NCBI RefSeq assembly: GCF_051014685.1
Contig: NC_135058.1
Location: 8,160,811 to 8,224,810 of the forward strand
DNA: 64,000 nt
Direction: 5' to 3'
From: Ptiloglossa arizonensis
Lineage: Eukaryota > Arthropoda > Insecta > Hymenoptera > Colletidae
Shown here: positions 1 to 10,529 of the stretch, one piece after another
Layout: each line of letters opens with the position of its first letter
How positions within the stretch are numbered: the stretch's first letter is position 1
Program-made: the position numbers and the translations under genes
The notes under the pieces: generated by a model
What the model was told of the DNA's origin: nothing
What the model saw: only the letters and a program-made list of their open reading frames with translations
Database searches by the model: none

Positions 1-1231
1 TTAAGCTACAAAAACTCACTGCTCTACAATAAAGGTAGTGTGTGCTCTATAGTGATTCTGGGTGAAGGATTTCTTTTCATAGGTAATGGCATCTTAGTAG
101 GATATTAATGGTCTTCCCATGCAAAGTCATATAATATCACCGCTTTCCACAAATATTTATTACTTTCGAATTTCTCATGTTTTTCAGAAATACATTATAG
201 TGATCATTTCTTTTGGATATATCATAATATTCATAATCATTATCCCTTGTAATGTTTTAGTCGTGAAGTTTTAATGATTTTCTGTCATAATTTTAGCTGT
301 AACTGGTGCATGTTGATTTCACAATAGTAGTTTTCTCACTTTTTAAATAAAAATTATACAAATTAGCCCATTCATGACATACATACACGCACTTACATTT
401 GTAGAGATTAATAATCATCTGAAATTATGCACCTATATTTTATTAATGTATACAAGCGGTGATGGGTTAATTTGTATTATATGCTGCTCACAGCAGTGAA
501 TAAATTTTTTAAAAAAGTCACGACATACGAACAAATCGTATGTTACTTAACACTTCGTGTTATAAATTTGTGCTCTTTTACTAGCAACTAACTGCAATTA
601 CTTGCACAATGTAAAATTTTTTAAAAATAATTTAATAAATAAAATTTAATGAAATTTTTCATTTATTTATTAATAAAGAAATTAACTTCGGATGTTAGTA
701 GTTCATGAAGTGTGCAAAATGCTTGTTATTAATATTAATACTTTATATTAATTGTTTATTTAAAGTTACAAGCAAATTACATTATTCTCATACTATTAAG
801 AATATTTTAGAATTTGCTAATGATTATCTCTATACACAGTTAATCATATTATCACATGCTTTTGACATTTGCTACCATAATTAAATCATATGGTTGGCAC
901 AACCATAAAAACATTCTGCTAAATGTTTGCTACTTATATTTTATAGTACGTTTGTTAAATATATTTGCAATGCCATACATGTCATTGTAAGAAATGTGTA
1001 TTCTCCTTTTCCTGTTTTCCTATTGCATCGAATAATAATACTAGACAAACATTGAATCGATCAATAGAAATTGTAATAAAACATGTAAGTAATTACAAGA
1101 AGGCATACATTATTTTCTTTGCGATTTTTAATTGCAATTTATGTATTTTTTAATATGAATTTAAGAAATAGGAAAAGGAGCCGCTAAGCTGTCGCTCGAT
1201 ATTAATACGTTAAATTTTAACACTTTTACAG
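1..1231 (+). other. AT-rich Myo9 intron
   Basis: This is strongly AT-rich sequence with many stops in all frames and no coding signal. It ends in the acceptor cttttacag at 1223-1231. It is taken as the intron before the motor-tail exon; its donor is outside the window. Confidence 0.8.
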
Positions 1232-2155
1232 GAAAAACAAATCATTTCGACCGAGAGAACGTGGTAAGAAAGGTTTGAAAAATCTTCAAACTGTAAAAAC
1301 ACTTGCTGGAAGAACACAGAGTTATGGCACAGGACCTGGGAAAGCAAGAAAACAGCCCATGACAGTATCTGCGCAATTTCAACAAAGTTTGCACAGTCTT
1401 ATGGATACTTTAAATCAAGCAAATCCTTTCTTCATCAGATGCATTAAAAGCAATGCCAACAAGGTACCGAATGAGTTTGACGAGGAAACTGTGCAACGGC
1501 AATTAAGATACACAGGAATGTTAGAAACAGTTAGAATAAGGCAAGCTGGATTTAATGTCAGATTAACGTACGAAGAATTTATTCAACTGTACAGAATGTT
1601 GCTACCCAAGGGTTTGTTAAGTTCGCAATCAGACGTTCGAGATTTTTTGCTGACGCTGAATCTTAATAGAGACAATTATCAACTTGGGACAACTAAAGTG
1701 TTTCTTAGAGAATCAGAAAAAATCAAATTGGATAGAGAATTGCACCAACAAATCATCACAAGTATCACAACTATACAGAAATGGTTCCGTGCTTGTCTAG
1801 AGAGGAGAAAGTTCCTTAGATTGAAAAATGCTGTTGTGCAAATACAATCTTTCTGGAGAATGATCATTGCTCAACGACTCGCGCAATCTTTACGCGCTAG
1901 AATCGAAGCTGCTGTTCATATCCAGTCTGCTTGGAGAGCACATAAACAGTACACTTGGTACAAAAAATTCAAATCGTGTGTGATTACCTTTCAAGCTCAC
2001 GTTAGAGGTAATAATGCAAGGAAGTCTTTCGCAGAACTTAAAAAGCGAAAAAAGTTGCTCCCTGGTAAAATCGGGGAATATAAAGAAACTCAAGATCACA
2101 GGGAACTTGGGTACGATAACAGCAAGAAATATTCCGGGCTCAGGGATAGCGAAGA
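1232..2155 (+). CDS. Myo9: Myo9 exon: end of motor domain and four IQ motifs
   Basis: The acceptor is the cag at 1229-1231 and the first base completes a codon begun upstream. The reading frame opens with a basic stretch (KNKSFRPRERGKKG), which fits the loop 2 insert of class IX. It then runs through the conserved NPFFIRCIKSN segment and the QLRYTGMLETVRIRQAGF helix leading into the converter. KVFLRE marks the end of the motor. Four IQ motifs follow at about residues 179-194, 201-215, 227-243 and 250-266 of this fragment, starting TIQKWFRA, QIQSFWRM, HIQSAWRA and TFQAHVRG. The donor is GTGAGC at 2156, leaving two bases of a Glu codon for the next exon. An apparent stop just after this donor is intronic. 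Confidence 0.93.
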
Positions 2156-5100
2156 GTGAGCAATATTTTTTGTGCAAACATTTATCGTAAGTAGTTACAA
2201 ATTCGTTACTAATACTTCTGTTTAATATTTAGGTCGCTCACAGAGGATCATACGTTGCTAGATTACAGCACGGTTCGTAAAATAGAATCTCAAAATCGTC
2301 CTACGCCAGCGAGGTAAATAAATATTCGTTTTATATTTAATTTACATTCTTCTTTTTTTTCTTTTATATACGTAATTACCGCAACATATTGATTCGCAGA
2401 GCGGATAATGTACTTCGGGACAACACAGTTGACTCTAGCATGACGTATTCTAAGCGCAGACTTGGACTGAATACAAGAATATTGAACGAACCCAGTACGA
2501 TTTTGAAAAACATAGAACCCTACTCTTCCGAAGAATTTAACGAACGTAAAAGCAGCTTGGAAAGCTTGACTAGTTTAAGGAGTTACGAATCTCAAGTTAG
2601 CGTTAACAGCTCCGAGTCTCAAGAAAATTCCTGCTGCAAACCTGTACCAAGCATCAGAACAAAACGTGGCGATCATTCCCCCGGAGTCACGGTAAATACG
2701 AACTTGGTAAACGCATCCAGTCTACTGTCGTCTATCGGTAAACGAGCAGACAGTTCATCGACAGGGTACAGCGATGGAGAAACTGACACAGAAACTCCGA
2801 GTGCTGTACAAAGTGCTCCGCCTATCTTTAACACCGCTCCGCCATTCCCGAGCCCACGAGACATTAAATATCATCAGTCTAACATAAACTTAACCCATAG
2901 TCCAAATTCCGACATTTGGCGACGTCGAGCAGACTTTACGTCCATTAATTACAGCGGTTACGTAATGTCTGGTCCTCAAAAGACAACGTTAACTCGGTCC
3001 CCGAATGTCACCCAGTACAAGAATACAGCGGATAATATATTCGAGCAAGCGCAACACGATAAACCGAACGAAGCATCGAATTTTAACGTGAAACTGGATT
3101 CAAACGAACGTTTCGTACACATGGAGAGTTCTTCGGGCAGGGAACAACGTAGACTAAGCGACAATAGCGTGTCCAGCGATCAAATGGAAAGCGTTCCAGC
3201 TTCGCCTATCAGACGCGATCAGGGATACGGTCACAAAGAAATGAAAGATTTCAGCTACTTGAGAAGGCAAAACTCGGAGGGTGATACATCTATGAAGTTG
3301 GACGCCGTGAACGACGAGAACGCTCTGAAGAGCCCTCTGCCGAAAGGATCGTCGCCCAAGGAGAAGAACTTGAGACCAAAGGAGAAATGCGAACCCGATG
3401 TGCCCGTCAGGAGCGCGAGACGAAATCGTCCGTCCCGAGAATTTCATTGCAGATCCATGGGCGAGAGCGTATCGGATACGGGCGGCGGGGAAACGAAGAG
3501 TCTCTTCCTCGGAACGATCAAAGAGAGCGACTTGAACAAGTCCACGAACGTGTGGACTCGGAAAGACGGTCCCCACGAAACACCGTCGAGATCGGTCACG
3601 GATTGGCCCGTGAACAAAACCGAATCCGCATCCAAGACCCAACAACTCGGCAAACGTACGAGATCGAACGCTATAACGACACTCGAGCTGAGAAGAAGGA
3701 ACTCGGATCCGGCGACGAAAATATCGGGATTGAGCGAGGACAAGCCGGGAACCGACACGAGTCCCAATGATCTGAAACCCGCGCCCGGTATGAACCTTCT
3801 GGAATGGAAGGGCAATCTTTTCACCTTGGCTGGCCACCGTTTCAGAAAGGTGGCGAGGTTCGCCAAAGACGACGTGTGCGTTTGCTGCCACGAGAAAATG
3901 GACGCGTTCGTAACGCAAGGCTACAAGTGCGTCGACTGCAAACAATTGTACCACGTGAAGTGTATACAAAACGGTGGTGTACTTAAGATGCCGTGTATAC
4001 TGGCGAACACACCGGGCAGACGAAAAAACCGGAAGCCACCGCGAACCCCCTACGACGCCTCGAAGCAAGTGGTCGCATCGAAATTCAGTCTGACCGGGAC
4101 CTCGGCGTTCTCGGACAGCACGGACAAGATTATATCCGACGCCAAGGAACTGGCGCTGATGCAGGACTTCATTACGAAGAAGATATACATAATGGAGGGA
4201 CAAGAGGAGGGCAGGAAGCCCAGCGAGGTGGACCGCGTGTTCAAGCAGGCGCTGCGTAAATTCAAAGACGATCTGGTGATCACATACAGCGTCGCCATAC
4301 AGCAGGGCGTCGAGGGCAACATCAAGTACACCGATCTTATAGCGAACTTCTTGCACGTAATGGAAACCGTGTGCAAACAGGAGAACACCCGGGAGGATTT
4401 CCCCGTGACAATGGGCGTGAACGCGTTCCGGGGATTCATGAACGAGTTCATGACGCTAGTCAAAACCGAGGGACCGGAGAAGCAGAGTAAAAGCAAACGC
4501 AAGAAGGAGAAGAAACGGAAACAGGAGGAACCGACACGACACGGGAATCATATGTTCCAGTTGACCATCATAAACATACCCACGGTCTGCGAGGTATGCT
4601 CGTCTTTCTTTATGTGGCCTATCGAGCGTGGACTCGTCTGTCAGAGTAAGTATCCTTTACCCGATTCCCTATTTATCTACGGAACGATTCTCTCGTCGGC
4701 GGGCTCAAAGACAGTGCCTTCAAGCAACGATAATTCTGCGAGTCTAATTTGTATCGCTTCGTAGGCGTTGCAAATACTCTCCGCTGTAGTAGTAGTAGTA
4801 GTCGTCGTTGACCAGCCAATGACGCACCAAAGACATTTATACGTCTATACAAACACGGGAACTAGAAACGAGACTCATACCGGAACTGAGAACAAGGTGT
4901 GCACAGGATTATCACCTATGCGTTAATCTCGTTGTCTTTGAGTCCACTGGCGAGAGAAATCACACCCGCAATTTCGTCCTCGTTCTTTCATACGTGTTCA
5001 CGTGCCGTTGTCCCTTTGTTCAGACTGCAAGCTAACGTGTCACAAGAAATGCTACATGAAGGCGTCGGCGGAATGCGGGAAGGAAGCTTCGATGCACGAA

Positions 5101-6229
5101 ACGAACTCGCGGAACGTTTTCGGGGTACCGTTGTACAAACTGGACTGCGGTGACGGGAAGGTCCCGTTGGTGGTGGATCGGTTGATCACCACCATAGAGA
5201 TGCACGGTCTCTACACGGAGGGTATATATCGAAAGAGCGGGGTCAGTTCCAAGGTGAAGGAATTGAAACTGAAGATGGACGAGGGCGATCTGGAGAAGGT
5301 GGACTTCGAGAACTATCAGGTGCACGTGCTAGCTGCCGTACTGAAGAGTTTCTTTCGGGACATGCCCGAGCCGTTGTTGACCTTCGAGTATTACGACGAT
5401 TTTCTTCACGCGGCCAATCTGACGGATCCGCGGGATCGTATCAGCACTCTGTTCGCGATCCTGAAGAAGCTACCCAAACCGAACTTCGACCTGATGGAAC
5501 GGTTGATCGTTCACCTGGCCAGGGTGGCGCTCCACGAGGTCGACAACCGAATGTCCCCGTCAGCCCTCGCGATAGTCTTCGCGCCGTGCATCCTGCGAAC
5601 GAACAGGACACTACCCGCTCAGGATTCCTTGCAGGACGTCGGCAGGCAGACATGTTGCGTCGAGACGATCGTGCAGGAGAAACTTCGGGTGGTGCGCGCG
5701 ACTCTGGCCGACATAAATACTCTCGAGTCCGCTTGTCACACGGCGACTCATCGTTTGTCCAGTCTGCGATCATCGAAGATATTCAGCCCGGAGGAATTGA
5801 ACGCTGCGGCCTCGAACGTCGCTGCGAGGGGCGGGACCGTGGACCGTGATCGAGACCGAGGCGACGAGGAGGCCCTTCTCGTCGATCATATACAAGAGAT
5901 CCAAAAGGAGAAGGCCTTGCTTACTTCGACCCTACCAAGCCTAACGAGAGCATCCTCGGACGACGACCTACTTCTATCCGCCACCGACCTGGACGATGGC
6001 TCTCTCGACGATCTTCTTCCATCCTCTGCCGGTAAATTATTTTCCTATCGTTAGATACGATCACAGAACGACAGATTCAAATCGATAGTGATGCTCGCTC
6101 GGTTGAGACAATGAATGCATATTGCGATCGTAACGGTGTTATTTATATCTTTCTTGACCCGGTACAGGTCGACGTTCATCGAATTACGGATTTTTCATCT
6201 CGCAGCACGAGAAGATCTTATCGAATTGA
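1232..6229 (+). CDS. Myo9: Class IX unconventional myosin (Myo9), 3' part, five exons
   Basis: Myosin IX is a single-headed actin motor whose tail carries a RhoGAP domain; the family moves on actin and switches off Rho GTPases. The window shows, in order, the end of the motor, four IQ motifs that should bind calmodulin-type light chains, a long Ser-rich linker, two C1 zinc fingers and a RhoGAP. Exons are 1232-2155, 2233-2313, 2400-4645, 5024-6031 and 6168-6229. Every junction has GT...AG and the phases agree, giving about 1,439 codons in the window. The start codon and most of the motor lie upstream of position 1. The tandem C1 pair resembles Myo9a more than Myo9b as I recall them. The gene identity is secure; the last exon is not, because an exon at 8762 fits the same phase. 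Confidence 0.92.
2233..2313 (+). CDS. Myo9: Myo9 short linker exon
   Basis: This 81-base exon lies between a tttag acceptor (ending 2232) and a gtaaat donor (2314). It is needed to join the neighbouring exons: one base enters, 26 codons are read, and two bases leave to complete an Arg codon at 2400. It encodes a polar linker beginning SLTEDHTLLDYS and ending NRPTPAR, with no recognised domain. Both flanking introns are under 90 bases, which is usual for insect genes. The exon is inferred from phase and splice sites, not from a family match. Confidence 0.8.
2400..4645 (+). CDS. Myo9: Myo9 large tail exon: linker, first C1 and start of second C1
   Basis: The exon starts after the cag at 2397-2399 and ends before the strong donor gtaagt at 4646. 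About 480 residues of Ser-, Arg- and Asp-rich, probably disordered linker come first. An atypical C1 zinc finger follows (about 3835-3994), with spacing H-x13-C-x2-C-x13-C-x2-C-x4-H-x2-C-x10-C; its last spacer is longer than the usual 7. A helical stretch of about 130 residues follows, then a Lys-rich tract (KSKRKKEKKRKQEE) near 4486-4527. The second C1 starts at the His codon 4549 and is split by the intron after the Cys-Gln of its second Cys pair. A 400-codon open frame on the opposite strand over 3154-4356 is a codon-bias shadow. Confidence 0.93.
4646..5023 (+). other. Myo9 intron splitting the second C1 domain
   Basis: This 378-base intron has a gtaagt donor and a cag acceptor ending at 5023. 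A short (GTA)n run lies near 4785-4803. Removing it restores a canonical C1 finger: H-x12-C-x2-C-x13-C-x2-C-x4-H-x2-C-x7-C. That is strong evidence that both splice sites are correct. Confidence 0.88.
5024..6031 (+). CDS. Myo9: Myo9 exon: end of second C1 and RhoGAP domain
   Basis: The first bases complete an Asn codon and finish the C1 finger (NCKLTCHKKC ... AEC). The RhoGAP domain spans about 5128-5690. Its arginine finger is the Arg codon at 5230-5232 inside GIYRKSG, and LKSFFRDMPEPLL is the conserved second block. The third block reads MSPSALAIVFAPCIL. The usual NLA and GPNLL asparagines are replaced, but class IX RhoGAPs share this, as I recall from human Myo9b (FAPC). A helical segment with LVDHIQEIQKEKALL follows, then an acidic Ser/Asp-rich end (SSDDDLLLSATDLDDGSLDD). 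The exon leaves one G for the next exon at donor 6032 (gtaaat). Confidence 0.93.
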
Positions 6230-6620
6230 CGTAAAGAGAAACGTTTTAGACACGTGGGATTCAGACGGATCGCTTAAAGATTATTTAACAGAGGAAACGA
6301 CGATAATAGAGTCGAGGTAATAATTCGAAAATTGAAATACACACGGGGACATCTAGTATCGGTAATTGAAAATATATATTAATATTAAATGTATTTTATT
6401 CAACATATTTTTTTCATCGTGTGACAAATATCCTCTTCGCATATTAATTTATTTTACCGACGACTCGGACCAAAAAGTCAGAAACGTTATAAATACACTG
6501 CTCGCGATCGCAATGTTTGGCATTTTGCTTGGACAAATATGGCCGAAATTATCGATGGTACGAGAAAAAGTTAAAAAAAATTCAAAGAAAGTTTATAAGC
6601 ACGTTATAAGTAACTGGTAG
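6111..6620 (+). CDS. Possible two-exon small membrane protein overlapping the Myo9 3' end
   Basis: A second frame, different from that of Myo9, is open from an ATG at 6111 through a good donor at 6317 (gag-gtaata). It contains an acidic stretch (DTWDSDGSLKDYLTEETT). An acceptor tcag ending at 6481 would continue in phase into NVINTLLAIAMFGILLGQ, IWPKLSMVREKVKK and a stop at 6618-6620. The hydrophobic run of about 17 residues followed by lysines looks like a single membrane segment with a basic flank. The product would be about 114 residues. AATAAA lies 10 bases after the stop. The tcag acceptor lacks a close pyrimidine tract and I recognise no family, so this may be chance. Confidence 0.28.
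6168..6229 (+). CDS. Myo9: Myo9 proximal last exon (candidate C-terminus)
   Basis: The acceptor cag ends at 6167 after a pyrimidine-containing stretch. Joined to the single G from the RhoGAP exon, the frame reads GRRSSNYGFFISQHEKILSN and stops at TGA 6227-6229. Codons such as TTC ATC TCG CAG CAC GAG AAG ATC have the G/C-ending habit of the upstream exon. The Arg-Arg-Ser-Ser is a plausible kinase site. The competing exon at 8762 enters in the same phase, so this may be one of two alternative ends or an unused site. Confidence 0.5.
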
Positions 6621-6629
6621 GAAGCGAGG

Positions 6630-6635
6630 AATAAA
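6630..6635 (+). promoter_or_regulatory. Polyadenylation signal AATAAA
   Basis: This is a canonical hexamer about 400 bases after the proximal Myo9 stop and 10 bases after the stop of the small membrane-protein frame. It would suit a short 3' UTR for either transcript. Hexamers of this kind also occur by chance in AT-rich DNA. Confidence 0.4.
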
Positions 6636-7507
6636 GAGGAATACAATGGTGCATCGATTATCAAAATTTGGAATTAATTTCAAATTACGAAGGTGATCTC
6701 AATTTTTGTAATTTCGTTTGTATCATTCGAAAACGATCGACGATAAAGATTCGGTAACAGTATTAAGAACGAACGATCGTATCGGTAACACACGATTAAG
6801 AATCAACGATCAAGATTCCACGTTGTCTAATCAGTGAGCCATGTCTCATTGTTTCTTTCAGTCCTGATTTCGCGTCACCGTAAGTGTTATTATTTAAAAC
6901 GATAAGAGGGTATATGAAAATAATTTTATCGGTCGGTAACGTATCGATAAAAATCGTTCTATGTACTTCCATATCGTACGCGCATTTTTTTATTTAAGCG
7001 ATAACCGGAAGATGAATTATTTGATAATAAATGACGATACATTCTCCGATATTGATAATACGTAACGATATTACCTAAATTGAAATGGAAAATACTTTTA
7101 TTACCAGAAAACACACACACACGTACATTAACACGAATCGATCGATGCGCGTTGAAATACGCAGTATTTATTTTATTTTAACGTTTATTTACCGTATTAA
7201 TTTGCCCGGGAACGTAATTCACTAATTGCTTCGAGCACCACTAGCTTTCCATCGAAGAAGATTCAGTTCGCCTTTGTAATCGAAAATTAATTGTGAATCT
7301 TGAGAATTGATTCGAACCGTTGCCTTCTTCGCAAATATTTAAATATTTAAAATAATGTACCATTTCGTTTAACGGTTATTTCATCTTTAAAGTACAATTT
7401 AAATAATTTCTCATTCTCGTGAAATGAAACTTTCCAGATTTGCAACGTCGTCGACAGATTCTTTCCATTACAAATGGATACGTTTTACTCGGGCAATTGT
7501 ACGCAGT
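6636..7507. other. AT-rich non-coding stretch
   Basis: I see no gene here. There is a short CA run near 7110-7122 and scattered AT-rich tracts. It lies inside the intron implied if the distal Myo9 exon is used. Confidence 0.6.
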
Positions 7508-7672
7508 TTAATCCTTTCGGTGCCGAGAATCGAAAACTGGGCACGCACCGTGTGCGGAATTCTCGTAGTCACGTTTGTTACGCGTGTTCGTCGAACGCCT
7601 ATCGGCGTTCACCGCACGCAGTGGATCGACCGACCGAACGTTCATAAACGTCCGCAGCACCCAAAGGGTTAA
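7508..7672. mobile_element. piggyBac-like short inverted-repeat element (TTAA flanks)
   Basis: A TTAA at 7508-7511 is followed by TCCTTTCGGTGC, and GCACCCAAAGGG is followed by TTAA at 7669-7672. The two ends are inverted copies differing at two of 12 positions, and the 157-base interior has no transposase. Exact TTAA duplication is the hallmark of piggyBac insertion. The family assignment rests only on these ends. Confidence 0.5.
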
Positions 7673-8049
7673 ACTATATTTGGACGATCTTTGCGAGTGG
7701 GTTTGTCTCCCAGAGGGTTCTAGCAACTTTGTAAGTGTTTAGGAAAGATGTCGGGAAAAGCGTCAGTTTTGTCACATAGCCCCCGCGGGTTCCTGAAATT
7801 TTAAACGGATTTTGAATAGTCTTTGACCTTAAAAGAAGTCACTAAATACGTGCAATAGATGTGCACAGTTATTTCTAAACCAGACCTCGCTCTCTTCGTT
7901 TATTATTCTAAAATGAGTACCGTCCGTAGTGACAAAAGAAAATAAACAAGTAACGTTTGATCGTTTATATAATGACGTACATCGTTCGGAAAATACACGA
8001 TAACTTTTGCGCTGTTCATTTACCAACGTCTGAATTTTAACGTTTTAAG

Positions 8050-8237
8050 TTTCCGTGTCCCGAGTATACGAAAACATCGATTTACTTCAAAAGTATCTGG
8101 AACGAGCAGAAGAAATTTTTCATAATTTCGCGTCGATGATTGATCAACCGTGTCACGAAGAAACTCTTCTAATATTCCGCGTAATTGATTTTAGAACGAA
8201 TTTCGTGGACAAATTAGAATTACGAAAAATATCAACG
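8050..8237 (+). CDS. Unrecognised exon-like open stretch
   Basis: An AG ends at 8049 and a GT (gtgaac) follows 8237. The frame between reads like a helical protein (YENIDLLQKYLERAEEIF). Codons are A/T-ending, unlike Myo9. I recognise no family, and open stretches of this size occur by chance in this window. Confidence 0.15.
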
Positions 8238-8761
8238 GTGAACGTTAAACGTCAAAGTAAATGCGCGCGAAATAATATTTTATATAACGAGTAACAGCTT
8301 CGAAATTTGATTTACGTTCCACGGAGGTATGTTATATTTGAATAGTACTTTATTTGTAATTCATTTCGCCGTTTAATGTTCCAATTAGTATTTTGAACGC
8401 TTCCGTGCTATATTTCACTCGGGTCTGGATGTGCTTGATTCACTATTTCTGCTTTAATGATGATCAAATACATTCTAACGCTCGTTCGGGAACTCCATCT
8501 TAACGCAGCGGTGTTTTCTTTCAATTATAAAGGATCGAAATCAGAATTGTTTTCGTTGTTTCCTTTGCGCGCTGTCGATTACAAAAAGGCCCAACACCGT
8601 TCCGACAAACTCGACAAAGATGCAAACGAATAGTTACGAAATGTACGGGCTGGATGGCCCACGGGATCCCAACTCGAATAATCGTTGTTGACGCAAAACA
8701 AACGATCGATCGAAAACGATGGATCATTTCTGAAAGTGTTTCGTTTTCGCGTTTGTTCGCA

Positions 8762-8857
8762 GACGGGCTCGTGAGAAAGAAACCGATTCAGAGGCAAAGT
8801 TCCGCGGACAATGCATTTCCTACGATCATCAGCGACGAGGACATGGTAATGGTATGA
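8762..8857 (+). CDS. Possible distal alternative last exon of Myo9
   Basis: A good acceptor (tttgttcgcag, ending near 8761) is followed by an open frame entering in the phase the Myo9 RhoGAP exon leaves. The joined codon is GAC, then GLVRKKPIQRQSS, ADNAFPTIISDEDMVMV and TGA at 8855-8857. Codon choice is G/C-ending like Myo9, unlike the surrounding DNA. The C-terminal Val-Met-Val could bind a PDZ domain, which is only inference. A gtaatg donor within the last codons (8846) might instead continue the gene. It could also belong to an unrelated gene. The 2.7-kb intron it implies would contain the proximal exon and its polyadenylation signal. Confidence 0.42.
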   Translation, partial: DGLVRKKPIQRQSSADNAFPTIISDEDMVMV

Positions 8858-10437
8858 CCATAGAGGGAAAACGTTACCGCGACGGATGATCGATATGTGT
8901 AGCAACATGACACGCGCTGTGAAGCGTCGACTGACGGCAGCGAATCGACGAGTCTTACTTCTGGTCTCATCGGCAAGCCGCTAGTAATTTAAATAAGTAG
9001 TAAAACACGACATTAGGTAGGTCTAGTAATTTGTTCCACGCGAAGTTAAGCTGATAATCCGATCAAACGTACATACATATACATATACATGTTATATATA
9101 CATACATACACACATATATATATATATATATATATAACATGTATGTACATATATTATATATATTTTTTTTTTCACTCTGTCGCAAAGCTTTCAGAGGTTT
9201 CTAAAGAACGATTGACAAATTACGCGAGCATACAGCTTCACGTGAAAATGTACTAAATATTCATTTTATAATCTATTTTTCTCCCGGAATGCATTCCTCT
9301 TTATCGAAGACTGTCAATCAGGCTAGGTGTTTAGGTGAGACGATCTAACGAAGCGGAGACTTTTATTATTACGCGTCGCCATGGTATTCCAGCGGTAGAA
9401 TAAACCCGCGTTTTCGGTTTCTGTCGCGCTTCATCATTCTTTAATCCGCCACGATCGACGCGAAGGGTGGACGGAAGTACACACTACGTAAGTACGGGAT
9501 CGTGGTTATCTTTTACGAGAGAGGGAACATTTATCCGTTACGGTTACGAGTTTTTAGTCGCGTTTAAATTCTCGTCTTATTCGTGGTTCTTCTTCCTCTA
9601 CTTCTTCTGTTTTTTTTCTCTCTCTTTTTCTTCTTTCCTCCCCGTTTCTCGTTTTCTTTTTTTTTTTTTTTATCATTGGTTCGTTTTTCGCGAAACGATT
9701 CCCCCGATTGTTCCGAGACTCCACTCTTTCATAGATTTTATAGACTGTTGCGTGAATCATACGAAACAAACACACGTAAGTATACAGATAGACACGTACA
9801 CGTACTACAACACGAAACAACTCTTTTCCTTAACGGTGATAACGGGAGCGCGAGTCTACGGTCTCTTTATTTTTTTTTTTTATTATTTTCCAACAATCAC
9901 AGAGTCCAGAAACGCATAGACACAAGTGTCGATCAATCGAACAGCCGTGTAAGATAACGAAGCCGCACACTTGTATGTCGAGTTTCAATTTTGTTTCTTT
10001 TTTTTTTCTTTTTTTTTTTATTTTGTTTCTGTTCGTCAGGCATATTTCGTTGATCCTTTTATAGGATACTCGGGCGCGTGCGGTTCTATGGGTGGTTATC
10101 GAATCGCCGGCTCAACGTCCGGGAATCCGTGTCACGCGCGAAAAGAGCGGGGAAAAGAGGAAACCAAAATAGTAGCTTTGTACATATTATACGATACATT
10201 AATGAGCATCTCGTAATAAATTTGTTATTATTGTTAACTTTACGAGAGACGTTACCAAGATTATATTTCTACCGTCGATGTTCGTCGTCGCCGTAGGGCT
10301 TACACAGTACACGAAAAACACACACATAAACACACAGGGCCTGCCAATTTCTCCCGAATCAATTTTTTTTTTCTTTTTTTTTTTTTAATACTTAGGCTAA
10401 CTTCCGTTCATGCAGAGACTCCTTTATACATATATAC

Positions 10438-10440
<3 letters not shown>
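8858..10440. other. Non-coding stretch with T-rich runs
   Basis: No gene is supportable. An AT/ATAC microsatellite lies at 9071-9160. From about 9590 to 10010, and again to 10800, the + strand is unusually rich in T and TTTC runs. A donor-like gtaagt near 9775 has no partner exon that I can defend. Confidence 0.55.
9071..9160. repeat. AT/ATAC microsatellite with inverted arms
   Basis: A mixed ATAC and AT repeat with an uninterrupted AT core at about 9114-9136. The flanks gttatatatacatac and its near-complement around taacatgtatgtac could fold as a hairpin. Confidence 0.8.

Positions 10441-10444
<4 letters not shown>

Positions 10445-10494
<50 letters not shown>
10445..10494. repeat. (TA)25 microsatellite
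   Basis: Twenty-five uninterrupted TA units, followed by an A-rich run and then a perfect GC hairpin at 10508-10529. Confidence 0.95.
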
Positions 10495-10497
<3 letters not shown>

Positions 10498-10507
10498 AAG
10501 CAAAAAA

Positions 10508-10529
10508 ACGCGTCCGCGAACGGACGCGT
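10508..10529. repeat. Perfect 9-bp GC hairpin
   Basis: The arms ACGCGTCCG and CGGACGCGT pair perfectly around a CGAA loop. It sits 14 bases after the (TA)25 run. No function is apparent. Confidence 0.8.

Noticed and set aside
3154..4356. 400-codon open frame on the minus strand
   Set aside because: It is antisense to the Myo9 tail exon, which has a strong codon bias and clear C1 domain; the frame is a shadow of that bias with no motif of its own.
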